From contig CANHCV010000014.1 of NCBI GenBank assembly GCA_947459245.1, positions 1 to 46,797 of the forward strand: a stretch of 46,797 nucleotides of DNA, given 5' to 3'. The notes below the pieces were generated by a model that searched no databases, had not been told where the DNA came from, and saw only the letters and a program-made list of their open reading frames with translations. A program made the translations under genes and the position numbers. The stretch's first letter is position 1. Every line of letters starts with the position of its first letter. Source of the stretch: Bacteroidota bacterium (GTDB lineage Bacteria > Bacteroidota > Bacteroidia > UBA7662 > CANHCV01). Shown here piece by piece: positions 20,155 to 30,291 of this stretch.

Positions 20155-20822
20155 AGTACTTTATTACCATCGGATTTTCCATCCTTTTATTATTGCTCAT
20201 TGCTAGCCAGGCCCTCAATAGCAAACTGGAAAACATATTTAAAGAAGAGCTGAATCAATTGGCCAAGGGAGAACTTCAATATTCAACGTTCACCACATCT
20301 TTTTTTAAAAACTTCCCAGAAATATCGGTAAAATTTTCGCATGTCATTCTTCTCAATGACACTTCAAAAATTGATACTTTGGTGAAATTGGAAAGCATTC
20401 AGGCCAATTTTTCCCCGTTTTCCGTATTTGAAGATCAACTTCAAATTTCAAAAATCAAATTCAACAACCCAGAAATTTTCTTGGATTATCTCGAGAAATG
20501 GAAACTCTTCAATAAGAATTGGAAAGCCGAAAAAATCAATGTTCAGCACACCCAAATCGAAATTCCTTTTTCAAGTTGGATTTATTACCGAAAAAGACAA
20601 AAAATATCCTACTTTCCCACGCTTCCAACCATTGATTTATCCACGTTAAAAACATCCTCAAGAACAAACACACCAGTTTTGGTGAGAAAATCAAATCAGC
20701 CCGATCAATCAAAAATGGAATCTATTGCGATTGATCTCAGGGAAGGAACCTTAATTTTTGAAGATTCTGTTGGCGTTTTTGGTAGGGAAGGGCTAAAAAA
20801 AATCATGTTTTATGAGCAGTAA
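20151..20822 (+). CDS. Short AsmA-N-terminal-like membrane-anchored protein
   Basis: A 223-residue protein starting at GTG, overlapping the lipB stop (GTGA). An N-terminal hydrophobic helix (FITIGFSILLLLLIAS) is followed by SFFKNFPEISVKFSHVILL and SIQANFSPFSVFEDQLQISKIKF. That arrangement of beta strands is typical of the N-terminus of AsmA-family proteins in Bacteroidota (phosphate- or lipid-transport bridge-like proteins of the envelope). Full AsmA proteins are usually over 600 residues, but here the frame ends after about 220. The end, GREGLKKIMFYEQ, overlaps the next gene by 11 bases, so this is not an obvious frameshift of a longer gene. It is either a minimal family member or an old truncation. 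No catalytic residues are evident. Confidence 0.6.
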   Translation: MKYFITIGFSILLLLLIASQALNSKLENIFKEELNQLAKGELQYSTFTTSFFKNFPEISVKFSHVILLNDTSKIDTLVKLESIQANFSPFSVFEDQLQISKIKFNNPEIFLDYLEKWKLFNKNWKAEKINVQHTQIEIPFSSWIYYRKRQKISYFPTLPTIDLSTLKTSSRTNTPVLVRKSNQPDQSKMESIAIDLREGTLIFEDSVGVFGREGLKKIMFYEQ

Positions 20823-22035
20823 ACGAATAGCCATTGTAGGTGGTGGAGCATCTGGGTATTTTACAGCAATTCAAGCTGCTCAAAATTCAAGTCAGTCCAA
20901 AATTTTTATTTTCGAAAAATCAAAGGATGTTCTTCAAAAAGTGCGTATTTCAGGTGGAGGCAGATGCAATGTTACCCACGCATGTTTTGATCCAAAGGAA
21001 TTGACAAAATTTTACCCCCGTGGTGAGAAAGAACTCTTGGGTCCATTCCATAAATTCTGCACCGGAGATACCATGGATTGGTTTGAAAAAAGGGGAGTAG
21101 ATCTTAAAATTGAAGACGATTTACGGGTTTTTCCCGTTTCCGATTCCAGTGAAGACATTGCCCAAGCCCTTATCCAAGAAGCTAGAAATCATCACGTGGA
21201 AGTGTTTACCCAAATGCCCGTGGTTGATATTCGGAAAAAAGACGAAGGATTAATCATCGAATTTGCAAATGGACAGCAAAGTTTCTTCGATGAAGTGGTG
21301 ATTTCATCAGGATCTTCGGGTAAGATTTGGGAAATTCTCGAAAATTTAGGACATACCATCATTCAACCCGTTCCAAGTTTATTCACGTTTAATATCAAAG
21401 ATACCCGATTGAATAATCTTCAAGGAGTCTCGGTTCCTTTGGTTCATTCGAAAATAGAAGGAACCTCGTTTGAAACAACTGGCCCACTGTTAATTACCCA
21501 TTGGGGTGTTTCTGGCCCTGGAATTTTAAAATTGTCGGCCATTGGAGCTCGAAAGTTGGCGGAAATGAATTACGAGGCAACCATTGTTTTAAATTGGTTA
21601 GGAGAAATGGAAGAACGTGATGCCTTTTCAACCTTAGAAGATTGGAAAAAAGAAAATCCGAAAAAGCAGATTATTTCGGGTCCATTTCCTGCAATTTCCA
21701 AAAGGTTATGGACGAAACTAATAGAACATGCCCATTTGGATGGAGATGATACCTGGGCCAACGTGCCTCATGCCTCAGTTCAACGTTTGGCTCATCAACT
21801 AACCCATGCGAAATTTTCCATGAAAGGTAAAAGCACCAATAAGGAAGAATTTGTAACCGCTGGAGGTGTTGAATTGAAAGAAATTGATTTTAAGAATTTC
21901 CAAAGTAAAATTGTCCCCCATTTATTTTTAGTGGGCGAATGCATCAACATTGATGCAGTTACCGGTGGATTTAACTTTCAAGCTGCTTGGACCGGTGGAT
22001 TTTTAGCCGGAAATTATCTTTCTCAAAATCCATGA
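20812..22035 (+). CDS. BaiN/RdsA-family (HI0933-like) FAD-dependent oxidoreductase
   Basis: A 407-residue flavoprotein. The dinucleotide-binding motif GGGASG lies at 10-15. The family signature KVRISGGGRCNVTH lies at about 43-56. The C-terminus GGVELKEIDF...LFLVGECINIDAVTGGFNFQ is characteristic of the HI0933/YhiN group. Family members are flavin reductases whose physiological substrate is mostly unknown. Some are linked to bile-acid reduction in gut bacteria, which is not implied here. The ATG overlaps the AsmA-like gene by 11 bases, and its TGA overlaps the rarA start (ATGA, 22032-22035). Confidence 0.9.
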   Translation: MSSKRIAIVGGGASGYFTAIQAAQNSSQSKIFIFEKSKDVLQKVRISGGGRCNVTHACFDPKELTKFYPRGEKELLGPFHKFCTGDTMDWFEKRGVDLKIEDDLRVFPVSDSSEDIAQALIQEARNHHVEVFTQMPVVDIRKKDEGLIIEFANGQQSFFDEVVISSGSSGKIWEILENLGHTIIQPVPSLFTFNIKDTRLNNLQGVSVPLVHSKIEGTSFETTGPLLITHWGVSGPGILKLSAIGARKLAEMNYEATIVLNWLGEMEERDAFSTLEDWKKENPKKQIISGPFPAISKRLWTKLIEHAHLDGDDTWANVPHASVQRLAHQLTHAKFSMKGKSTNKEEFVTAGGVELKEIDFKNFQSKIVPHLFLVGECINIDAVTGGFNFQAAWTGGFLAGNYLSQNP

Positions 22036-23306
22036 ACACCCAAATTCCATTAGCAGAGCGTTTACGTCCGAAAAGCTTGGATGAATTCGTTGGTCAGGAG
22101 CATTTGGTAGGGAAAGGAAAACCCCTTCGAAATATGATTGAAAGCGGAAGCTTTCCGTCCATCATTTTGTGGGGACCTCCAGGAGTTGGAAAAACTACCT
22201 TAGCCCAAATTTTGGCACAATCGGCCAATCGCCCATTCCATTTTCTCTCTGCCATTGAGGCCGGAGTAAAAGATTTAAGGGAAATCATTCAATCGGCCAA
22301 GGGTTTATTTCCTCCCGTTCTATTTATTGATGAGATCCATCGATTCAATAAATCGCAACAAGATGCGTTGCTTGGTGCCGTGGAAAAAGGTCGAATTTCA
22401 CTCATCGGAGCAACCACCGAAAACCCTTCATTTGAGATAAACTCCGCTTTACTATCAAGATGCCAAGTACTTGTTCTCGAACAACATAGACCAGAACATC
22501 TGAACGATTTATTGAATAGAGCCCTTCAATCGGATGATTGGTTGAAAAATCAAAAAATCATCGTATCGGAAACGAACGATCTCTTCAAATTTTCGGGAGG
22601 CGATGCTCGTAAACTTCTCAATTTATTGGAGGCCGTTGTTTTTTCCATTCTACCTGAAAAGAAAAAAAACATTACCAATGCTTTGGTTCAAAAAGTTGCA
22701 GCCAATAATTTTTCCCGGTACGACAAATCGGGAGAGCAGCATTACGATGTTATTAGCGCATTCATCAAATCCATTCGTGGTAGTGATCCTCAAGCTGCCG
22801 TTTATTGGTTAGCGCGAATGATTCATGGAGGGGAAGATCCGAAATTCATCGCACGAAGAATGCTAATTCTAGCGTCGGAAGACATTGGAAATGCCAACCC
22901 AACTGCCATGATTTTGGCCAACAATACGTTTCAAGCGGTTCACCAAGTAGGAATGCCCGAATCCCGCATCATTCTTTCCCAATGTGCTATTTATTTGGCT
23001 TGCAGTACGAAATCCAATTCCAGTTATTTGGCCATCGATTTGGCCTTGGAAGAGGTTCGCAAAAATCCAAATTTGGAAGTTCCTCTTCACCTCCGAAATT
23101 CACCCACCAAATTGATGAAACAATTGGGATACGGAGAAGGGTATTTGTACGCCCACCATTACGAAAATAATTTTGTGAAGCAATCATTCTTGCCATCGGA
23201 ATTGGAAAACCAAGAATTCTTTACACCCGGAAAAAATCCCCGAGAACAAGAGATGCAACAATTCTTAGATAAACGCTGGGGTAAAAACTCTAACGAACCA
23301 AAGTAA
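22032..23306 (+). CDS. rarA: Replication-associated recombination protein A (AAA ATPase)
   Basis: A 424-residue RarA/MgsA ATPase acting at stalled replication forks. The start region PLAERLRPKSLDEFVGQEHL is typical. Walker A GPPGVGKT is at 48-55, Walker B LFIDEIHRF at about 98-106, and the sensor region IGATTENPSFEIN follows. The C-terminal tetramerisation region has SAFIKSIRGSDPQAAVYWLARM and LRNSPTKLMKQLGYG. The frame extends 45 bases upstream, but the ATG at 22032 overlapping the preceding TGA is the start. The 3' end overlaps the convergent adhesin gene by 17 bases (23290-23306). RarA is known to contact SSB in other bacteria, which is of interest given the DUF3127 gene in this block. Confidence 0.95.
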   Translation: MNTQIPLAERLRPKSLDEFVGQEHLVGKGKPLRNMIESGSFPSIILWGPPGVGKTTLAQILAQSANRPFHFLSAIEAGVKDLREIIQSAKGLFPPVLFIDEIHRFNKSQQDALLGAVEKGRISLIGATTENPSFEINSALLSRCQVLVLEQHRPEHLNDLLNRALQSDDWLKNQKIIVSETNDLFKFSGGDARKLLNLLEAVVFSILPEKKKNITNALVQKVAANNFSRYDKSGEQHYDVISAFIKSIRGSDPQAAVYWLARMIHGGEDPKFIARRMLILASEDIGNANPTAMILANNTFQAVHQVGMPESRIILSQCAIYLACSTKSNSSYLAIDLALEEVRKNPNLEVPLHLRNSPTKLMKQLGYGEGYLYAHHYENNFVKQSFLPSELENQEFFTPGKNPREQEMQQFLDKRWGKNSNEPK

Positions 23307-26300
23307 CCAAGCCTTGCCATCGGTAGGTTTTCCCATTTTTTCCTACTGCATTTACCAGATACGGATAAACCCCAACCGTACAAATTTTACCGTTCAATTT
23401 TCCATCCCAAGAAACTTTTTCGCCTTCACCTTTGAAAATCTCTTGTCCCCAACGATCGAAAACATGAACTTCGATGACCGATAAATTAAATCCTTCAAAA
23501 ATCAAATTTTCATTGATCCCATCGTTGTTGGGTGAAAACGCATTCGGAATCACCAATTTCACAGAATCAATAAAAATAAATCGGTATTCAAAAGTATCCC
23601 TACAAACAGGATTTGCACTTTCCACCAAAAGTTTTGGAATGTAAATACCCTCTTTTTGATAGATGTGGGATGGATTTACAACGTTTTTCAGCAGCGTTCC
23701 ATCATCAAAATCCCAATCAAAGCCAACCGCATTGGAGGAGCTTTTATTGAAGAATTTTACTTCTTGTGGTGCATATCCGGTATCAATGTTTACGTCGAAT
23801 TGGGCAGAAATGGACGATCGGTAAATTGCAACGGAATCGGGTTTGCTTTTGCACTTGCCCTGATTAACTACAACGGAATACCATTGAATGGAATCTTTAA
23901 CTGCCACAGAAATGGAAGAAGTTTTCTGACCGGTGCTCCAAACAAACCCTGACCCGCCACTTGCAGTGAGAGTAATGGTAGAACCCGAACAACCAATTAC
24001 ATCTGGCCCAGCATTAGCAATAACCGAGAAAAAGATTTTAATAATTACCGAATCAACCAAAGTGCAACCATCTTTGGTGTTGTATCTAAAATAAACGGTA
24101 TCGGTTGAGTTGGGAGAATAAAAGGGATATGCGTTGGAGTCTAAAAATCCAACCCGTTTACTTTCCCAAATCCAAGTAGAAATGAGGGAAGTATCTTGAT
24201 TTGCCCATAAGCGAATGGAATCTCCCGCACAAATGCTGGTATCTGTTTCAATGATGGGATTGAGTGAGTTGAAAACAATGATTTGAATGGAATCTTTACT
24301 TTTACAGCCGTTGGAATCGGTTCCCAAAACGAAATACTTTCGTGTTAACGGAGGTCGAGCAATGGGATTAAAAATGGAGGTATCGGATAAAGTTGAATCG
24401 GAATTCCAAGAATACGTTGTACCACCGGATGCGATCAACTGAACCGACTGGCCCTGACACATTTTTGGTGGTCCCGAAATCCGAATTTGAGGAGGCGGGA
24501 AAATGGTAACTTCTTTAACAATGGTATCGGTGTTAAAACAATTCTTCACAAAGAGTTTAACGTAATATTTTCGAGGAATGGAAAACGTGTGTTGTGGGTT
24601 AAGTTGGGTTGAGGTGGTGCCATCATCAAAATCCCAATAGAGGCTATCGGGACTTCCAGACAGGCATTGAAATTGAACTTTCACCCCTTGGCATGCCTGC
24701 AAATTTTGAGAGGACTGAATGGTAAAATTGGCCTGAATTCGAACGAATTGAAAATCCAACTTAAAAATGGCCATGTTGCAATTGGTTGAATTGTTCGTTC
24801 GGGAATAGGCATTGGGTGTAGTAGGAAAATCCGAGAATCCGCCACATCCTGCGCAAGCGGCATGGTAAACAACTCCTTGAGGATCAAACCTCGATGTGCC
24901 CCCATCCACGTGCTCCCCACTGATATTTCCACCCAGAAAAGATCCATACAACAAACTATCGGCATCTTTCTCTAAAACAATCAAGTAATAATCATTGCCG
25001 TTGGTAGAATCTTTCAACGCATCGGAGGTCGTTGGTAATCCACGAGTATTTCCTTGGCTTGGATTGGTTCCCAATAAGTTATTCAAATTTCCACCCCATC
25101 CAGCTAAATAAATTCTACCGCATACATCCACTAAAAAAGCCGTTGGTGAAAAATCTGGCCCAGCATGATTTCCACTTCCAATGGTTGTAGAAAGGGTTCT
25201 CTGAGATAAATTAGAAGAAAATCTTTGAGCGAAAACTTTGCCTCCAACATTCCCGTATTTCCCTTGAGAAATTGGAAAATTTCCCTCGGTTTGTCCGGCA
25301 ACAAAAACATTGCCCAATAGATCGGTTTGAATTAAGAAAACCTGATCATAATTCGGAGTTCCAACAAAAGTTCCATGGAGAATTTGAGTTCCCAACGTAT
25401 CGATTTCAAAAACAAACCCATCAACCGTATCCACGAAATTTGCTTGAAATCCACCAGGGAATGCATTCAAATTTCGGCTCATCGTTCCACCACCAACGTA
25501 AACACGGTTTTGATCCGACACGTGAATGGAATAAGCTGCGTCGTAATCATTTCCACCCCAATAGGTGCTGAATCGTAATCGACGCAAATCGGAGCTAAAA
25601 GAAGAGATCACGGCATCTTGCAATCCTCTCAATGTATCTTGAATAGCCGGAGAAACAACCGGAAAATTGGATGATTTTGTATTGGAAACGATGTAAATAT
25701 TTCCATGTTGATCCAAATTAACTTCGCCCCTGCAATAATCACCATAGTTGTAATTCAAGAAATTGGAAGAATTCCAAATGGTACTACTTGAATTATTGAA
25801 GGCATCATCTTCGAATCCACCTAAAAAAGTAGACCCAAGCAAAACGGTACCAGAATCATTAAATTTCGAAACAACGATATCCCAATTTCCGTTATGGGTA
25901 GTATCAAAACCATTGGAATCCACCGGGAAATCAGCACTTAAACTATGACCTAAAATGTACAGTTGTCCCAGCGAATCGGTAATTAAACTCATGGGTTCAT
26001 CATCTTGAACTCCACCCAAAAAGGTACTGTATAGAAGTTGAGATCCAGAACTATCAAATTTGGTAATCACGATGTCATGATTGGAACCTGAACCATTGTA
26101 ATTTGAATCAATGGCACCAAAAGAAACCGGATAGAATGCACCACGAGCAATACCACCAGCATAGGCATTTCCCCATTTATCGTAGGTGGCAGTAAATCCC
26201 CAATTGTCCGATAATCCACCCGTAAAAGTGCTAAACTGCAAAATGGGATCGATCACAATGGGTGATTGTGAAATTAAATTCTGAATGTGAAAACAGAACT

Positions 26301-26919
26301 TGCCGTTTTTTTGCTCGAAACGAGATTTGATGACTTTTTCATTTTGAAATGAAACGGGGGAAGATTCTCGAAATTCAGTAAAACCCAAGTCGGACCAAAT
26401 TCCCGATTGATCCAAGTGGACTTTTTCAAGTCCGAGATACTCCCATTGAATTTGTTTGGCTTTCTTCGGATGACTTACGTAGAAGTTATGTTTTACCTGT
26501 TTGTTTTCGATAAAGATTTCCCAATCGATACCGGGGTAAAAATTTTTGATCCATAGTTTCTTAAAGATAGAAACGCGTGGAACAGCTTTCGGGGTGAAAT
26601 AATTGAAATAATGGGGTAGGGGAGATTCAAATTCGATGGACGGTTGAGGAGATGTCCCAATAAACTGTTGCTTAAGCGCAAAGCGAGGTAAACCACCCAC
26701 AACTTTTTTAGAAAGATGCTCTTCTTCTGTTTTTCGTTGATCAAACAATGAAAAAACCAATCCATCTTTTTCTACAAAAAGGAATCCATTTTCAAGAGAA
26801 ACCGCAGCGATTACTTGTCTAGGGAATTGACCTTTATTTTGAATAAATCCTTCATTTTGAGCTTTTAAATGAATAAAAGTCAAGCCAAAGAGAAAAAAAA
26901 GGAGGATGGATTTCAACAT
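23290..26919 (-). CDS. Large exported beta-propeller/PKD protein with T9SS (gliding) C-terminal domain
   Basis: A 1209-residue secreted protein. A signal peptide (MLKSILLFFLFGLTFIHLKAQ) is followed by an NEGFIQNKGQFP segment typical of the N-terminal domain found before SBBP repeats. Several beta-propeller-like repeats follow, with the recurring pattern LLxSTFLGGxxDD and GxxYxxGxT. Two PKD-like domains have WDFDDG at 762 and 1069, with Ig-like segments between them. The last 86 residues, from Ile1124 (IPNAFSPNNDGINENLIF), are the gliding-motility-associated C-terminal domain, the type B sorting signal of the type IX secretion system. It should be exported through the outer membrane and act in surface adhesion or matrix. 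The ATG lies directly beside the gyrB terminator, and the stop overlaps rarA. Confidence 0.93.
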   Translation of the reverse strand: MLKSILLFFLFGLTFIHLKAQNEGFIQNKGQFPRQVIAAVSLENGFLFVEKDGLVFSLFDQRKTEEEHLSKKVVGGLPRFALKQQFIGTSPQPSIEFESPLPHYFNYFTPKAVPRVSIFKKLWIKNFYPGIDWEIFIENKQVKHNFYVSHPKKAKQIQWEYLGLEKVHLDQSGIWSDLGFTEFRESSPVSFQNEKVIKSRFEQKNGKFCFHIQNLISQSPIVIDPILQFSTFTGGLSDNWGFTATYDKWGNAYAGGIARGAFYPVSFGAIDSNYNGSGSNHDIVITKFDSSGSQLLYSTFLGGVQDDEPMSLITDSLGQLYILGHSLSADFPVDSNGFDTTHNGNWDIVVSKFNDSGTVLLGSTFLGGFEDDAFNNSSSTIWNSSNFLNYNYGDYCRGEVNLDQHGNIYIVSNTKSSNFPVVSPAIQDTLRGLQDAVISSFSSDLRRLRFSTYWGGNDYDAAYSIHVSDQNRVYVGGGTMSRNLNAFPGGFQANFVDTVDGFVFEIDTLGTQILHGTFVGTPNYDQVFLIQTDLLGNVFVAGQTEGNFPISQGKYGNVGGKVFAQRFSSNLSQRTLSTTIGSGNHAGPDFSPTAFLVDVCGRIYLAGWGGNLNNLLGTNPSQGNTRGLPTTSDALKDSTNGNDYYLIVLEKDADSLLYGSFLGGNISGEHVDGGTSRFDPQGVVYHAACAGCGGFSDFPTTPNAYSRTNNSTNCNMAIFKLDFQFVRIQANFTIQSSQNLQACQGVKVQFQCLSGSPDSLYWDFDDGTTSTQLNPQHTFSIPRKYYVKLFVKNCFNTDTIVKEVTIFPPPQIRISGPPKMCQGQSVQLIASGGTTYSWNSDSTLSDTSIFNPIARPPLTRKYFVLGTDSNGCKSKDSIQIIVFNSLNPIIETDTSICAGDSIRLWANQDTSLISTWIWESKRVGFLDSNAYPFYSPNSTDTVYFRYNTKDGCTLVDSVIIKIFFSVIANAGPDVIGCSGSTITLTASGGSGFVWSTGQKTSSISVAVKDSIQWYSVVVNQGKCKSKPDSVAIYRSSISAQFDVNIDTGYAPQEVKFFNKSSSNAVGFDWDFDDGTLLKNVVNPSHIYQKEGIYIPKLLVESANPVCRDTFEYRFIFIDSVKLVIPNAFSPNNDGINENLIFEGFNLSVIEVHVFDRWGQEIFKGEGEKVSWDGKLNGKICTVGVYPYLVNAVGKNGKTYRWQGLVTLVR

Positions 26920-26922
26920 AAA

Positions 26923-26953
26923 AAGAAAGCCCTAATTTAGTTAGGGCTTTCTT
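26923..26953 (-). terminator. Rho-independent terminator of gyrB
   Basis: A perfect 13-base stem (26923-26935 pairing with 26941-26953, AAGAAAGCCCTAA and its complement) with loop TTTAG. On the minus strand it is followed by a T-rich run, TTTCTTTTTATG. It lies 17 bases after the gyrB stop and ends 3 bases before the ATG of the adhesin gene. It is the only strong intrinsic terminator I see in the window. Confidence 0.9.
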
Positions 26954-26970
26954 GATTTTAAAAACTTTTT

Positions 26971-28947
<1,977 letters not shown>

Positions 28948-28948
28948 T

Positions 28949-28980
28949 CAAAGATAGCTTTTAAGCAAAGAAATTGCAAA
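28949..28980 (-). promoter_or_regulatory. gyrB promoter (Bacteroidota type)
   Basis: On the minus strand, -33 TTTG (28977-28980), a 20-base spacer and -7 TATCTTTG (28949-28956) match the consensus TTTG-N17-23-TAnnTTTG at every fixed base. The predicted transcript starts near 28945, leaving a leader of about 19 bases before the gyrB ATG (28924-28926). Confidence 0.75.
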
Positions 28981-29010
28981 GGAATTAAAAGAGAATACCC
29001 AAAAACAAAA

Positions 29011-29044
29011 CATTGAATTTCAATGCATTAATTCAATTATTGAA
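29011..29044. repeat. Two adjacent palindromes with shared half-site, between gyrB promoter and flavoprotein gene
   Basis: CATTGAA-T-TTCAATG (29011-29025) and TTCAAT-T-ATTGAA (29032-29044) are perfect inverted repeats with a common ATTGAA/TTCAAT half-site. They lie 31-64 bases upstream of the gyrB -33 box and 20 bases after the stop of the DAO-type flavoprotein. They may be a regulator site for gyrB or weak, AT-rich 3' hairpins of the flavoprotein transcript. Neither reading is proven. Confidence 0.5.
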
Positions 29045-29064
29045 AAATTGTGGAAAAGGTAAAA

Positions 29065-30186
29065 TCATCGAAAAAGGCGCAAGGCCTCCAAGGCTGCGAA
29101 TGGACCTAAAGTAACTCCCATTCCATTCATTCCGGCGGCAACGACAATTCCATCATCCAATTTCTGAATGATCGGATTTTCATCGGCAGTAAAACCCATC
29201 CAACCGTTCCAGGAATAGTCCCATTCGGGCAAAAAACCCAATATGTTCTCTTTTGTAACCTGATCTATGGCTGAAGAAATGACTTCGTTTTTACCAACTT
29301 CCAGCGTTTCTTCCGATTTTTTATCCAAATTCCGGTAACCTCCAATGAGTAAACGGTTTCCATCGACTTTTCTAAAATAGGTGTAACCACGATCCAAGTG
29401 AAAAGTTCCGTTTGGAAACGGGTAGGAGAGGGGGGAAGAAACCTTCACCAATCCACGTCCCGGAAGAACAGGTTGAACGGTTGGATTTTCAGAAGCAAAT
29501 CCGTTGGTAGCAAAAAGGACCTTTTCGGAAATAAATTCAAAATCATTCCCTTGAAGATGTATTCCGGTTGATTTTCGCTCAAAATTCTCCACCTTCAATC
29601 CGCCTAAAAAATGAATGTTGTTTACCGAGAATTTTTTACGAATTTGATTCAGCAATGATCCAGAATCGAGATTTCCTTCTACCTGTATCGAAATGGAAGA
29701 TTCGTAAAAACGAGGAAAAGGGCAAGCTGATGACGTAAACTGATCCGAAACTTTGGAAACTTTTTTAAACAACTGATTGAGTAACGGAAGATTTTCCAAG
29801 GCGTATTCTGCATTTTCTTTGTTTTGAAAAACTTCAGATCCGCCTTGCATTTTTGCATGAATGGCCGAAGACCCGAACGTTTTAAGCAAAATTTGATGTC
29901 CGTGCCATTTTTTTCGAAGCTGAGACTCCAGAAAATCGATTCCAAAGTTATTTTTCGTTTCTAGCAATTCTGAGGGAGATCCGAAACAAATGAATCCGGC
30001 ATTTTTAGAAGTTGCTCCTAATCCAAATTGAAATTGATCAAGAACCAATATTCTTTTTCCCGGATTTCTTTTTGCAAAGTGAATGGCCGCCGTTGCTCCG
30101 GTAATTCCAGAACCAACAACAATGAGATCAAATTTCTTTTTCCAAATTTTCGATTCCCAATACGATAAATTATTCCATTCCAGCAT
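29065..30186 (-). CDS. DAO-type FAD-dependent oxidoreductase
   Basis: A 373-residue flavoprotein of the D-amino-acid oxidase/glycine oxidase superfamily. The FAD-binding motif VVGSGITG is at 23-30. GLGATSKNAGF is the conserved segment after the first Rossmann unit. The C-terminus has WDYSWNGWMGFTADENPIIQKL and VAAGMNGMGVTLGP, the typical flavin-closing loop. It likely oxidises an amine or amino acid, but the substrate is not predictable from sequence. There is no signal peptide. It is a single gene, divergent from pyrD, with a -7 box 5 bases before its ATG. Confidence 0.85.
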   Translation of the reverse strand: MLEWNNLSYWESKIWKKKFDLIVVGSGITGATAAIHFAKRNPGKRILVLDQFQFGLGATSKNAGFICFGSPSELLETKNNFGIDFLESQLRKKWHGHQILLKTFGSSAIHAKMQGGSEVFQNKENAEYALENLPLLNQLFKKVSKVSDQFTSSACPFPRFYESSISIQVEGNLDSGSLLNQIRKKFSVNNIHFLGGLKVENFERKSTGIHLQGNDFEFISEKVLFATNGFASENPTVQPVLPGRGLVKVSSPLSYPFPNGTFHLDRGYTYFRKVDGNRLLIGGYRNLDKKSEETLEVGKNEVISSAIDQVTKENILGFLPEWDYSWNGWMGFTADENPIIQKLDDGIVVAAGMNGMGVTLGPFAALEALRLFR

Positions 30187-30191
30187 AAGAA

Positions 30192-30199
30192 CAAAGATA
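30192..30199 (-). promoter_or_regulatory. -7 box of the flavoprotein gene
   Basis: TATCTTTG on the minus strand is a perfect match to TAnnTTTG and ends 5 bases before the ATG (30184-30186). The transcript would start within about two bases of the start codon. No clear TTG is present at the -33 distance. Confidence 0.55.
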
Positions 30200-30255
30200 A
30201 GACGGCTTCTTACTTTCTTTACTTAACATAATATAAATTATCGAATAAAATGGGA

Positions 30256-30287
30256 TTGGTAAAAATCAGCCCCAAACCTTAATTTTG
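30256..30287 (+). promoter_or_regulatory. pyrD promoter, predicted leaderless
   Basis: TTG (30256-30258), a 21-base spacer and TAATTTTG (30280-30287) match the Bacteroidota consensus. The ATG of pyrD begins at 30292, only 4 bases after the -7 box, so the transcript is predicted to begin at or next to the start codon. Confidence 0.65.
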
Positions 30288-30291
30288 TTGC

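Noticed and set aside
24681-25578. Open frames inside the adhesin gene on both strands
   Set aside because: They are out of frame with a clear 1209-residue protein and have no signal peptide or motif; their Pro/Ser-rich content reflects the host repeats.
28957-29064. tRNA or small RNA gene upstream of gyrB
   Set aside because: The 108 bases show only AT-rich sequence and two short palindromes, with no cloverleaf or CCA-type end.
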